A stretch of 9,083 nucleotides of DNA from Gammaproteobacteria bacterium (GCA_027297845.1 JAPUHG010000163.1:1-9083), one strand, 5' to 3'. Positions 1 to 6,620 are shown, counted from the stretch's first letter. Notes: generated by a model from the letters alone, not told the origin. Program-made: numbers and translations.

Positions 1-586
1 GCATGAACTGCGGCATGCCCATGGCGCCCGCATAGGAACCGACAGGGGTCAGTGGGTCTATATTCTGCTCGCGTGCCAATTCAAAGAATTTCGCCAGTTC
101 CCGACGGAAAAATTTTTGTCGTGGCGGGTAATCGAAGGCCAGTGTACTCAGCGCGTCTATGATTCTGTTTTTGCCCGGGCGGTCCCCGTAATAGGTTTCC
201 ACGCCGATTATCGCGGCGATAATTTCCGCATCGACACCCGATGTATCCGCCGCGGAAAGAATTGCGGCCAGGTTGTCGCGATAAAAATCCCGGCCACGTT
301 TTATGCGTTCATCGGTCAGGAATATTTGCCGATACTGGTACCAGGATTTAACTTTTTCGGCCGGCCGACTAATGAGCTCGATTATTTTCGGGCTGGATTC
401 CGCCTGGCTTAGCCAGCCTGCCAGTTGTTCGCCGTCAAACCCATGAGCGCTTTGCATTTCCTGAATGAACGCGTGGATGTCTGCTCTTTCGATATCCATG
501 GCGCGGGCGGGCGCAAGCGGTGCCAGGAAGAAAACAAGAAGGAAAAGACGAAAACCGATTTTCTGAAGGTCGTTATGCAATAACAT
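1..586 (-). CDS. mltB: Lytic murein transglycosylase B (MltB family), 5' part only
   Basis: This is a periplasmic lytic transglycosylase (glycoside hydrolase family 103) that cleaves the MurNAc-GlcNAc bond of peptidoglycan and leaves 1,6-anhydro-MurNAc ends. The window holds the first 195 codons; the gene continues past the left edge. The family is usually about 330-360 residues, so over half is present. Residues 1-29 look like a Sec signal peptide, with a hydrophobic run FLLVFFLAPLAP and a likely signal peptidase I site after ARA. There is no lipobox Cys, unlike the E. coli lipoprotein MltB. The motif GVETYYG at about 128-134 carries the expected catalytic Glu (E130, matching E. coli E162 from memory). 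GSYAGAMGMPQFM at 183-195 is the conserved glycan-binding segment. The start at 586 is the first possible one because an in-frame TAA directly precedes it. I see no strong ribosome binding site. It lies 11 nt after rodA, so it is probably the last known member of the shape operon and translationally linked to it. Confidence 0.93.
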   Translation of the reverse strand, partial: MLLHNDLQKIGFRLFLLVFFLAPLAPARAMDIERADIHAFIQEMQSAHGFDGEQLAGWLSQAESSPKIIELISRPAEKVKSWYQYRQIFLTDERIKRGRDFYRDNLAAILSAADTSGVDAEIIAAIIGVETYYGDRPGKNRIIDALSTLAFDYPPRQKFFRRELAKFFELAREQNIDPLTPVGSYAGAMGMPQFM

Positions 587-597
587 TTATGGTCGGG

Positions 598-1734
598 TCA
601 CGTTGGCAGCAGTTTCCGATGGGTCTGGAAAGACATCAGCATACCGAAACCCACCATCAGGGTCACCATCGAAGTTCCGCCATAACTGACCAGCGGCAGG
701 GGGACGCCGACGACCGGCAACAGTCCCGTGACCATCCCGGTATTAACAAAAACATAAATAAAGAAAGTCAGGCTGATTGACCCGGCGAGCAACCGGCAGT
801 AGGTATCCTGACCATGCACCGCAATGTACAGGCCGCGGCCGACGACAAAAAGATAGGCTACTAATATTGACAGCAACCCAAGCAAACCGAACTCCTCCCC
901 GAGTACGGCAAAAATAAAATCGGTCGATCGTTCGGGAAGAAACTCGAGATGGGCCTGTGAGCCATTTAGCCAGCCCTTGCCGAATACACCGCCAGAGCCG
1001 ATAGCAATCTTTGACTGGATAATGTGATACCCGGAGCCAAGCGGATCTGTTTCCGGGTTGAGAAAAGTCCAAACACGTTGTTTCTGGTAATCACGCATGA
1101 AATGCCAGAGGATCGGCAACGCCCCCATCGCGAGACCACCGGCCAGGAGAATAAACCTGAACGACAGGCCAGCGAGCAGTATCAGCAGGATGCCCGATGC
1201 ACAGATCAGCAACGCGGTGCCTAAATCAGGTTGCCTGGCGATCAAAATGGTCGGTAGCAAAACAATGACCAGCAGCTTTGCCAGGTCCCTGGCGCCAGGC
1301 GGCAGCCTGCGATCGTGCAACATCCACGCGGCCATCATTGGCACCGCCAGCTTCATGATTTCCGCCGGCTGAAAGCGGATCAGGCCGAGATCCAGCCAAC
1401 GCTGCGCTCCTTTGCCGGTGGCCCCGGTAACCAGCACCAGTACCAGCATGATCATGCCCGCCAGGTATAACCACGGAGACCACATGCGCAGGTATTTCGG
1501 TGGAATCTGGGCGACCAACAGCAAGGCGGCGAGCGCAACACCGATTCTGACCAGCTGCCGGAAGACCAGGTCACTTTGCTGGCCACCGGCGCTATACAGC
1601 ACGAACAGACCGGCGCCGGCCAGCAACAGCAGGGCGGTCAGTAGTGGACCGTCGATACACAGTTTTCGCAGAGTTCGCCCGGCAAAACTCATCGCGCGGT
1701 TAGGTCTGAATTGCTCACCTTCCGAAAAAATCAT
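598..1734 (-). CDS. rodA: Rod-shape peptidoglycan glycosyltransferase RodA (SEDS family)
   Basis: RodA is the inner-membrane SEDS polymerase that makes glycan strands from lipid II during side-wall elongation, paired with PBP2. The product has 378 residues, normal for RodA, and is almost entirely hydrophobic, with about ten membrane segments starting near residue 30. Family landmarks are FQPAEIMKLA (121-130), RQPDLGTA (167-174), and FLPERSTDFIFAVLGEE (265-281), in which D272 corresponds to the catalytic Asp of RodA proteins. The FtsW/RodA/SpoVE signature NTGMVTGLLPVVGVPLPLVS spans 331-350, followed by YGGTSM. The start at 1734 overlaps the mrdA stop as ATGA, which indicates translational coupling. 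A second Met at residue 15 (position 1692) would also leave a complete protein; neither start has a strong ribosome binding site. The overlapping mrdA-rodA pair fits the obligate PBP2-RodA complex. Confidence 0.97.
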   Translation of the reverse strand: MIFSEGEQFRPNRAMSFAGRTLRKLCIDGPLLTALLLLAGAGLFVLYSAGGQQSDLVFRQLVRIGVALAALLLVAQIPPKYLRMWSPWLYLAGMIMLVLVLVTGATGKGAQRWLDLGLIRFQPAEIMKLAVPMMAAWMLHDRRLPPGARDLAKLLVIVLLPTILIARQPDLGTALLICASGILLILLAGLSFRFILLAGGLAMGALPILWHFMRDYQKQRVWTFLNPETDPLGSGYHIIQSKIAIGSGGVFGKGWLNGSQAHLEFLPERSTDFIFAVLGEEFGLLGLLSILVAYLFVVGRGLYIAVHGQDTYCRLLAGSISLTFFIYVFVNTGMVTGLLPVVGVPLPLVSYGGTSMVTLMVGFGMLMSFQTHRKLLPT

Positions 1735-3623
1735 TGTTTTTGCTCACGGTACCAGGCATCGAGAACCTGTCTGACCACTGGCCCGGCCGCTCTGCCGCCG
1801 CTGCCGCCGTTTTCGACCAGTACGGAAATGGCTATCTGCGGGTTCTCCAGCGGGGTGAAAGCGATGAACAACGCGTGGTCTCGCAGGCGCTCATCAATTT
1901 CTTCTTCCTCGTACTCCTCTTCCTGGCCAATGCTGAACACCTGCGCGGAACCTGTTTTTCCGGCCATCTTGTATTCCCCGCCCAGGGCAGCCGCCCAGCC
2001 GGTACCACGCGGCGTGTTCATGACCGCCGCCATGGCCTTATGAATTTCATCCCAGTGCCGGTCGTTCGCCAATTCGACCGGGGCCAGTTCCTGCGGTGGA
2101 ATCTCGGTAATCTCGCCACTCAGTGGGTCGCGAAAAGCCGTAACGAGTCTCGGTTTGAACCGCTTTCCCCGGGTTGCCATGGTCGCCGTGAAGTGGGTGA
2201 GTTGCAGTGGCGTCGCCAGCATATAACCCTGCCCGATACCGGTAATAACCGTTTCCCCGGGAAACCAGATTTGCTCGGAGCGCCTGGAAAAGGCTCCTTT
2301 CTTCCACTCTCGCGATGGCATCAGGCCCTTTTTCTCGCCAGGAAGGTCCACCCCGGTGATCTTGCCAAAACCAAAATCCGCGAGCATTGCATGAATACGG
2401 TCGATCCCCAGTTCCATCGCCAGCATATAGAAATAGACGTCGCAGGATTCGGCGATCGCGTCATGCAGATCGGTTATCCCGTGACCTTCTTTTTTCCAGT
2501 CACGATAACGGTGCTCGTTGCCGGGGATGGAGTAATAGCCCTCGCAAAGAACGCTTTGTCCCGGCGTGACGGCATGGTACTCGAGCCCGGCCAGCGCGAG
2601 AAAAGGCTTTACGATGGATCCGGGTGGATAAGTGCCGCTGAGTACGCGATCAAACATTGGTTTATCGGCGTTGTTTTGCAGGGCGAAATACTCTTCATTG
2701 CTCATGCCACCGGCGCTGAACAGGTTTGGATCGAAACCGGGTTGGCTGACCAGGGCGAGAATATCGCCGTTATTGACGTCGATGGCGACCACCGTGCCGC
2801 GCCGATCCCCCAGCGCTTTCTCGGCAGCGATCTGCAAACGGCTGTCCAGGCTCAGGATCAGGTCGCTGCCTGGTACCGGTTCTTTGCGGTTGCGGAACAG
2901 CTCCTCACTGGCGCCGCCTTTGGGATCCATCTCACGGCCTTGTGCGTTGACCAGCAATTGGCGGTTACCTGGTTCACCGTGCAGTTGGTCTTCGTACTGA
3001 CGCTCGATACCGGTTTTTCCAATGTGGCTGGTCGCGGCATAACGACTCGTCGCAATCCGTTTCAAATCAAACTCGGATATCGCGCCGACATAGCCCAGGA
3101 CGTGTACGGCGCTCGATCCCAGCGGGTAACTTCTGACCAGTGCAGCCTGAATATCGACGCCGGGGAATTCGTGCCGGTGTACAGAAAACCTGGCCAGTTC
3201 CTCATCGTTCAGCCGGTAGCGTAAAGGGACGGCTTCGAAACTTCTTTTGCCGCGCCTGGCCCGAAAAAAGCGCTCTCTTTGCTCGTCATCGATCAGATCA
3301 AGTTCCATCAGCCGGTCAAGCGTCCGCTCGATGTCGGATACCTGTTCCGCTATCAGCGCCATCTGGTAAACCGGCAGGTTCTCCGCCATGACCACTCCGT
3401 TGCGGTCGAAAATGATGCCGCGGGTAGGCGCCAGGGGCTGAATCCGGACGCGATTGCCGTGCGATAGATCGGCATAACGTTGATATTCAACGACTTGTAG
3501 ATGTATCAGGCGATTGGTTAACAGGCCGCTCAAGAGGAGCATGCCGGCGAGCGCCCAGATGACTCGGTTGTTGAACAACCGTTGCTCGGCCCAGGTGTCC
3601 TTGATCGGTTCTTGGCGGAGCAT
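1731..3623 (-). CDS. mrdA: Penicillin-binding protein 2, class B peptidoglycan transpeptidase
   Basis: PBP2 is the D,D-transpeptidase of the elongasome. It cross-links new side-wall peptidoglycan in the periplasm, is the partner and activator of RodA, and is a beta-lactam target (mecillinam in E. coli). At 630 residues it has the usual size. A single N-terminal membrane anchor covers about 20-43. The pedestal domain begins with the conserved APTRGIIFDRNG (65-76). The transpeptidase motifs are all present: SxxK with nucleophile S336 (SIVK, 336-339), SxD as S393-C394-D395 (the SxD form is normal for PBP2), and K556-T557-G558. LRDHALFIAF (580-589) and ENGGSGGRAAG (604-614) match the PBP2 C-terminal region. 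A stretch at 568-576 (EEEYEEEEI) is unusually acidic, but compared with the E. coli sequence I recall it is a substitution rather than an insertion. C360, D375, H381 and C394 could form a zinc site. The start at 3623 lies 3 nt after the mreD stop and has no clear ribosome binding site, suggesting coupled translation. Confidence 0.97.
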   Translation of the reverse strand: MLRQEPIKDTWAEQRLFNNRVIWALAGMLLLSGLLTNRLIHLQVVEYQRYADLSHGNRVRIQPLAPTRGIIFDRNGVVMAENLPVYQMALIAEQVSDIERTLDRLMELDLIDDEQRERFFRARRGKRSFEAVPLRYRLNDEELARFSVHRHEFPGVDIQAALVRSYPLGSSAVHVLGYVGAISEFDLKRIATSRYAATSHIGKTGIERQYEDQLHGEPGNRQLLVNAQGREMDPKGGASEELFRNRKEPVPGSDLILSLDSRLQIAAEKALGDRRGTVVAIDVNNGDILALVSQPGFDPNLFSAGGMSNEEYFALQNNADKPMFDRVLSGTYPPGSIVKPFLALAGLEYHAVTPGQSVLCEGYYSIPGNEHRYRDWKKEGHGITDLHDAIAESCDVYFYMLAMELGIDRIHAMLADFGFGKITGVDLPGEKKGLMPSREWKKGAFSRRSEQIWFPGETVITGIGQGYMLATPLQLTHFTATMATRGKRFKPRLVTAFRDPLSGEITEIPPQELAPVELANDRHWDEIHKAMAAVMNTPRGTGWAAALGGEYKMAGKTGSAQVFSIGQEEEYEEEEIDERLRDHALFIAFTPLENPQIAISVLVENGGSGGRAAGPVVRQVLDAWYREQKQ

Positions 3624-3626
3624 GAG

Positions 3627-4112
3627 TCAGGCCCGGCGGGCGACAACCAGCGCCCACTTCAGCACAGCGCACATGGGAAGCCATAGAGCGGTACTGGACA
3701 AGACCGGCATCCATCTCTGCATTCCACTGGTCGTAAAACCGGCAACGCCGTCAACCCAGAATAGAAGAAACTCGTACACCAGGATCAGCATGAGTACCGT
3801 CAGCGCCTGTTGTCCTTTTGGGAACACGCGAATTCGCAGATGCAGTTTGAGGCTGATGAACGCAATTACCATGAGGGCCAACGCGTGCTGACCGAGCAGC
3901 GTACCGGTTAGCGTGTCCATGGCGATGCCGATTAGCCACGCACCAAGCAGGCCAAAACGCTCGGGCTGGTGGATCGTCCAGTACACGACCAGCATAGCGA
4001 GCCAGGCCGGCCGCCAGGCGCTGATAAAGTCGGGTAGTGGCAAGATGGTCAGCATCAAACCCAGGATCAGGCTGCCAAAAACGAAGCCATCGAATCTCCT
4101 GATGGGCGCCAT
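3627..4112 (-). CDS. mreD: Rod-shape-determining membrane protein MreD
   Basis: MreD is a small integral membrane protein that joins MreC, MreB, RodA and PBP2 in the elongasome; its biochemical role is not well defined. The product is 161 residues, typical for the family, with about five to six hydrophobic segments (roughly 10-30, 36-48, 53-70, 74-90, 104-120 and 138-158). Family-like features are RPAWLAMLVVYW (34-45), the following ERFGLLGAWLIGIAMD (51-66), and GQHALALMVIAF (74-85). The start at 4112 shares one base with the mreC stop (TAATG). A strong ribosome binding site, GGAGGA, lies 8 nt upstream inside the end of mreC, so MreD can be translated efficiently on its own as well as by coupling. 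Identification rests on these motifs together with gene order (mreB-mreC-mreD). Confidence 0.95.
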   Translation of the reverse strand: MAPIRRFDGFVFGSLILGLMLTILPLPDFISAWRPAWLAMLVVYWTIHQPERFGLLGAWLIGIAMDTLTGTLLGQHALALMVIAFISLKLHLRIRVFPKGQQALTVLMLILVYEFLLFWVDGVAGFTTSGMQRWMPVLSSTALWLPMCAVLKWALVVARRA

Positions 4113-4951
4113 TATTCGGATCCTCCGGCAGGAGCAGACGCGTCATTATCGGTAGCTGAATCTTGCTCATCGCCCGACCAAACGAGCAGTAGTTCGCGGA
4201 CCTTGTCCAGTTCTGCCGCCGGCGCGGCCTCGACATGAGCAAACGGCCGGGTCGGGTCTATTTCTATTTTGTTGACTTCCGCGACCGGATAACCTGCCGG
4301 GTACACGCCGCCCAGCCCAGAGGTAACCAGCAGATCGCCGAGCCTGATGTCCGCATTGTTGGTCAGGAACGGGAGATTCAGGACCTGGGCGTTACCGGTT
4401 CCGACCGCAATGGTTCGCAAACCGTTGCGATTGACCTCCACCGGCACCGCATGCTCGGGATCGCTTATCAGCAGCACCTGTGAGCTCAATGGGCCAAGAT
4501 CGCTGATCTGACCAACTATTCCGAATGCATCGACCAGGGCCTGTCCGCGATAGGTGCCCGCGGTGCTTCCTTTGTTGATCGTCAGCAGGCGGCGATAGGG
4601 ATTCAGGTCGATGGCCATGATCTCCGCGACCATGGTGCGATCCGTCATCAAGGCGGCGGTGTCCATCAGCGCCCTCAGCCTGGCGTTTTCAGCCTCGATG
4701 GCAATCATCTTTTGAACGCTGGCATCGCTGCGCAGTTGCCGGCGACGCAGGTCCTGGTTTTCCGCAAGCAGTCGACGCCGGCTGGACAGGCTGGCGGAGA
4801 CCCAGTCCGCAAACGAAAACGGCAGGTCTACAAAGGCCTGGATCGGGTATACGGCGATATTGAGTTTCGAGCGTATGAACTGGAGATGGTTCTCGCGGCT
4901 GTCGAGGACCATGAGCAGGATCGAGCAAGCCAGCAGCAGAAAAAGCCGCAT
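4112..4951 (-). CDS. mreC: Rod-shape-determining protein MreC (start uncertain, probably upstream)
   Basis: MreC is a bitopic inner-membrane protein whose periplasmic part binds and activates PBP2 within the elongasome. From the ATG at 4951 the product has 279 residues: a membrane segment at 2-17, a coiled coil at about 55-97, and the two beta-barrel domains from about 105 to 260. Recognisable pieces are LNPYRRLLTINKGSTAGTYRG (116-136), GIVGQI (144-149), LLISDPEHAVPVEVNRN (160-176), and DIRLGDLLVTSGLGGVYPAGYP (201-222). The tail (261-279) is acidic and low in complexity. The ATG at 4951 is the only canonical start after the in-frame stop at 5021-5023, but it has no ribosome binding site. The codons before it encode PGRGPALG, resembling the RGPSL segment that normally precedes the MreC membrane helix. 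The true start therefore probably lies between 4994 and 5011, on a non-standard codon or one hidden by a sequence error. The stop overlaps the mreD start by 1 nt. Confidence 0.95.
   Translation of the reverse strand: MRLFLLLACSILLMVLDSRENHLQFIRSKLNIAVYPIQAFVDLPFSFADWVSASLSSRRRLLAENQDLRRRQLRSDASVQKMIAIEAENARLRALMDTAALMTDRTMVAEIMAIDLNPYRRLLTINKGSTAGTYRGQALVDAFGIVGQISDLGPLSSQVLLISDPEHAVPVEVNRNGLRTIAVGTGNAQVLNLPFLTNNADIRLGDLLVTSGLGGVYPAGYPVAEVNKIEIDPTRPFAHVEAAPAAELDKVRELLLVWSGDEQDSATDNDASAPAGGSE
4121..4126 (-). promoter_or_regulatory. Strong ribosome binding site of mreD
   Basis: GGAGGA on the minus strand, 8 nt before the mreD ATG and within the last codons of mreC. It is the clearest Shine-Dalgarno site in this operon and fixes the mreD start. 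Confidence 0.75.
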
Positions 4952-5020
4952 ACCCAGCGCTGGGCCGCGACCGGGTAATGCATCTGTCGGCTTTATTCCT
5001 ACCCAGGCCGTGTGCTCACC
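4952..5020 (-). other. In-frame upstream extension of mreC without a canonical start codon
   Basis: The 23 codons from 5020 down to 4952 are open and in frame with mreC, bounded by a TGA at 5021-5023. They end in KPTDALPGRGPALG directly before MRLFLLL. From memory, E. coli MreC begins MKPIFSRGPSLQIRL, so both KP and RGP-L line up. No ATG, GTG or TTG occurs in frame. Candidate starts are ACG at 5011, GTA at 5002 and ATA at 4996. GAGGTGAG at 5015-5022 would be a good ribosome binding site for a start at 5011. Confidence 0.6.
4953..4964. repeat. 12-bp perfect palindrome next to the mreC ATG
   Basis: CCCAGCGCTGGG is a perfect inverted repeat ending 1 nt before the ATG at 4951. As RNA it could form a 4-bp stem with a GCGC loop exactly where a ribosome binding site for that ATG would be. 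It also encodes part of the conserved GPALG segment, so coding constraint alone may explain it. Confidence 0.5.
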
Positions 5021-5022
5021 TC
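5015..5022 (-). promoter_or_regulatory. Probable ribosome binding site for the true mreC start
   Basis: GAGGTGAG on the minus strand, about 23 nt after the mreB stop. Its core GAGGTG is followed by 5 nt and then ACG at 5009-5011, in frame with mreC. It is about 63 nt from the ATG at 4951, too far to serve that codon directly. Confidence 0.45.
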
Positions 5023-5044
5023 ATCACCCGGCCACCCGCCGGAT

Positions 5045-6088
5045 CTATTCCAGGCCAAGGGCTCCCGGGCCATGTTCGTCAACCATGTCCAGTATGATTC
5101 CACCGCCTCTCGCAACACAAGTCATTGGATCGTCGGCAATCACGACGGGAAGTCCGGTTTCCTCGGTCAGCAGCTTGTCGAGCTCTCGCAATAACGCGCC
5201 ACCCCCGGTGAGCACAATGCCGCTTTCGGCAACATCGGAGCCCAGTTCCGGCGGGGTTTGTTCCAGCGCCGCCTTGACCGCGCCGACGATGCCTTGCAAT
5301 GGTTCCTGCAGCGCCTCGAGTATTTCATTGCTATTCAGATTGAAACTGCGCGGCACGCCTTCCGACAGGTTACGGCCTTTGACTGATATCTCGTTGACCT
5401 CCTGCCCCGGGTACGCCGATCCGACCTCGTGCTTGATGCGCTCTGCCGTCGCCTCGCCGATCAAGATACCGTAGTTGCGCCGGACATAGGCAATGATGGC
5501 GTCGTCAAAGCGATCGCCGCCGATTCTGACCGACGCCGCATAGACAATACCGCCGAGCGAGATAACCGCGACCTCGGAGGTGCCGCCACCAACATCAAGC
5601 ACCATCGAGCCACGCGCTGCCTGCACCGGCATGCCGGCACCGATAGCGGCGGCCATGGGTTCTTCGATCAGGTAAACCTTGCGGGCGCCCGCGCCCTCGG
5701 CGGATTCGCGGATGGCGCGGCGCTCGACCTGGGTCGATCCATAGGGGACGCAGATCAGGACGCGTGGACTGGGGCGAAAAAAGGTCCCGTCATGTACTTT
5801 CTTGATAAAGTACTGAAGCATTTTCTCGGTCACCGTAAAGTCCGCGATGACGCCGTCTTTCAATGGCCGGATGGCGGTGATATTGCCAGGCGTCCTGCCG
5901 AGCATGTCCTTGGCTTCCTGGCCGACGGCCTGCAGGACTTTTCCACCTCGGCCCGGCTCTTCACGGATGGCAACCACTGACGGCTCGTTCAGAACGATTC
6001 CACGTCCGCGGACATAAATAAGGGTGTTCGCAGTGCCCAGATCAATGGACAAGTCGTTGGAGAAAAATCCCCGTATATTCTTAAACAT
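5045..6088 (-). CDS. mreB: Rod-shape-determining protein MreB, bacterial actin
   Basis: MreB is the actin-like ATPase that forms antiparallel filaments on the inner face of the membrane and steers the elongasome around the cell circumference. The product is 347 residues, the standard length. The N-terminal MFKNIRGFFSN is the short amphipathic membrane-binding helix found in Gram-negative MreB. Actin-fold ATP motifs are DLGTANT (16-22, phosphate 1), LDVGGGTSEVAV (164-175, phosphate 2) and IVLTGGGALL (291-300, adenosine). IEEPMAAAIGAG (141-152) carries the conserved active-site Glu region. The start at 6088 is supported by this typical N-terminus, although I see no clear ribosome binding site. 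It is the first gene of the leftward cluster, and a possible promoter lies about 47-75 bp upstream. The stop is followed by a short spacer before the mreC reading frame. Confidence 0.98.
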   Translation of the reverse strand: MFKNIRGFFSNDLSIDLGTANTLIYVRGRGIVLNEPSVVAIREEPGRGGKVLQAVGQEAKDMLGRTPGNITAIRPLKDGVIADFTVTEKMLQYFIKKVHDGTFFRPSPRVLICVPYGSTQVERRAIRESAEGAGARKVYLIEEPMAAAIGAGMPVQAARGSMVLDVGGGTSEVAVISLGGIVYAASVRIGGDRFDDAIIAYVRRNYGILIGEATAERIKHEVGSAYPGQEVNEISVKGRNLSEGVPRSFNLNSNEILEALQEPLQGIVGAVKAALEQTPPELGSDVAESGIVLTGGGALLRELDKLLTEETGLPVVIADDPMTCVARGGGIILDMVDEHGPGALGLE

Positions 6089-6134
6089 TCAAGTGAAAAA
6101 CCCGCGCTAAGTAGAGGCTTTAAAAGGACGCGCT

Positions 6135-6163
6135 ACTCTAGCAACGGGTGGCACATTGAGCAA
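6135..6163 (-). promoter_or_regulatory. Candidate promoter for the mreB operon
   Basis: On the minus strand, TTGCTC (6158-6163) is followed by a 17-bp spacer and TAGAGT (6135-6140). The -35 box matches the sigma-70 consensus at 3 of 6 positions and the -10 box at 4 of 6, with ideal spacing. Transcription would start near 6128 and give a leader of about 40 nt. The matches are weak, and the call rests mainly on location. Confidence 0.35.
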
Positions 6164-6172
6164 GCACAGGTG

Positions 6173-6178
6173 TATGAT
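6173..6178 (+). promoter_or_regulatory. Candidate -10 box for gatCAB
   Basis: TATGAT matches the sigma-70 -10 consensus at 5 of 6 positions and lies 62 nt before the gatC start. No good -35 box sits at the right distance: TTGAGC at 6156-6161 is only 11 bp away. A promoter is expected somewhere here because gatC begins a divergent unit. Confidence 0.3.
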
Positions 6179-6240
6179 TATCCGCTTGTTCCCGGCCCCC
6201 CTGGAGTGGGTTTTTACTGTCGTCCGATGGAGACAAGCGC

Positions 6241-6528
6241 ATGTCACTGAGTCGCAAAGAGATGAACAACATTGCTCATCTCGCTCGACTGGAAATTTCA
6301 GAGGAAGAGGTGGCCGTGTTTGCGGATAATTTGTCCCGCATTATCGATTTTGTCGAGCAACTGAGTAAAGCCAGCACTGACGACGTACTGCCCATGGCCC
6401 ATCCACTGGATATGGCGCAAAGGCTCAGGGCCGACGAGGTGACGGAAACCGATCACCATCTGGAGTTTCAACAAAACGCCGCCAACGTGGAAGATGGCCT
6501 TTATCTGGTGCCGAAGGTGCTGGAATAG
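6241..6528 (+). CDS. gatC: Asp-tRNA(Asn)/Glu-tRNA(Gln) amidotransferase subunit C
   Basis: GatC is the small subunit of the cytoplasmic GatCAB amidotransferase. It wraps around GatA, bridges it to GatB, and helps GatA fold. The product is 95 residues, the normal length. It shows the family pattern: an N-terminal helix with MNNIAHLARLEISEEEV (8-24), a second helix with LSRIIDFVEQLSKASTDDV (31-49), the PMAHPLDM segment (51-58), RLRADEVTE (61-69), and a C-terminus ending DGLYLVPKVLE (85-95) that contacts GatB. GGAGA at 6229-6233 lies 7 nt before the ATG and supports this start. It is the first gene of the rightward unit, divergent from mreB. The 130-nt gap before gatA is longer than usual for this operon. 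Confidence 0.97.
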   Translation: MSLSRKEMNNIAHLARLEISEEEVAVFADNLSRIIDFVEQLSKASTDDVLPMAHPLDMAQRLRADEVTETDHHLEFQQNAANVEDGLYLVPKVLE

Positions 6529-6552
6529 GGTTCACGGCGAAACGGCGGAAAA

Positions 6553-6569
6553 CGGATTCGAATGATCCG
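6553..6569 (+). other. Stem-loop 1 in the gatC-gatA spacer
   Basis: CGGAT (6553-6557) pairs with ATCCG (6565-6569) across a 7-nt loop. The 5-bp stem is small and by itself could be chance. Confidence 0.35.
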
Positions 6570-6601
6570 GAATGCGTCCGCAAGCGGCGGTTGCCAGTCC
6601 C

Positions 6602-6617
6602 GATTTTACAGAAAATC
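6602..6617 (+). other. Stem-loop 2 in the gatC-gatA spacer
   Basis: GATTTT (6602-6607) pairs with AAAATC (6612-6617) across the 4-nt loop ACAG. The 6-bp stem is AT-rich and weak alone, but it sits 3 nt before the next hairpin. Confidence 0.45.
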
Positions 6618-6620
6618 AGC

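Noticed and set aside
2540..2548. PBP2 catalytic motif reads SCD rather than SxN
   Set aside because: The SxD form is normal for PBP2 proteins (SAD in E. coli from memory), so this is not an active-site defect.
1734..3224. A long open frame of 496 codons on the plus strand, opposite mrdA
   Set aside because: It lies wholly antisense to an unmistakable PBP2 gene, has no recognisable motif or ribosome binding site, and its predicted protein has no domain pattern. It is a by-product of codon bias on the other strand.
5028..5042. CCGG inverted repeat with a 7-nt loop just after the mreB stop
   Set aside because: The stem has only 4 bp and no U-run follows on the minus strand, so it is not a convincing terminator between mreB and mreC.
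5429..5980. A 183-codon open frame on the plus strand, opposite mreB
   Set aside because: It is antisense to intact mreB with all ATP motifs; the translation is rich in Asp, Arg and Gly without any family feature.
6196..6215. C-run, GGAGTGGG and T-run before gatC, resembling a leader terminator or attenuator
   Set aside because: Only about three contiguous base pairs can form (CCC with GGG), too weak for a terminator, and no leader peptide or alternative fold is visible.
6578..6587. CCGCAAGCGG palindrome in the gatC-gatA spacer
   Set aside because: The loop would be too small unless the stem shrinks to 3 bp; probably chance in GC-rich DNA.
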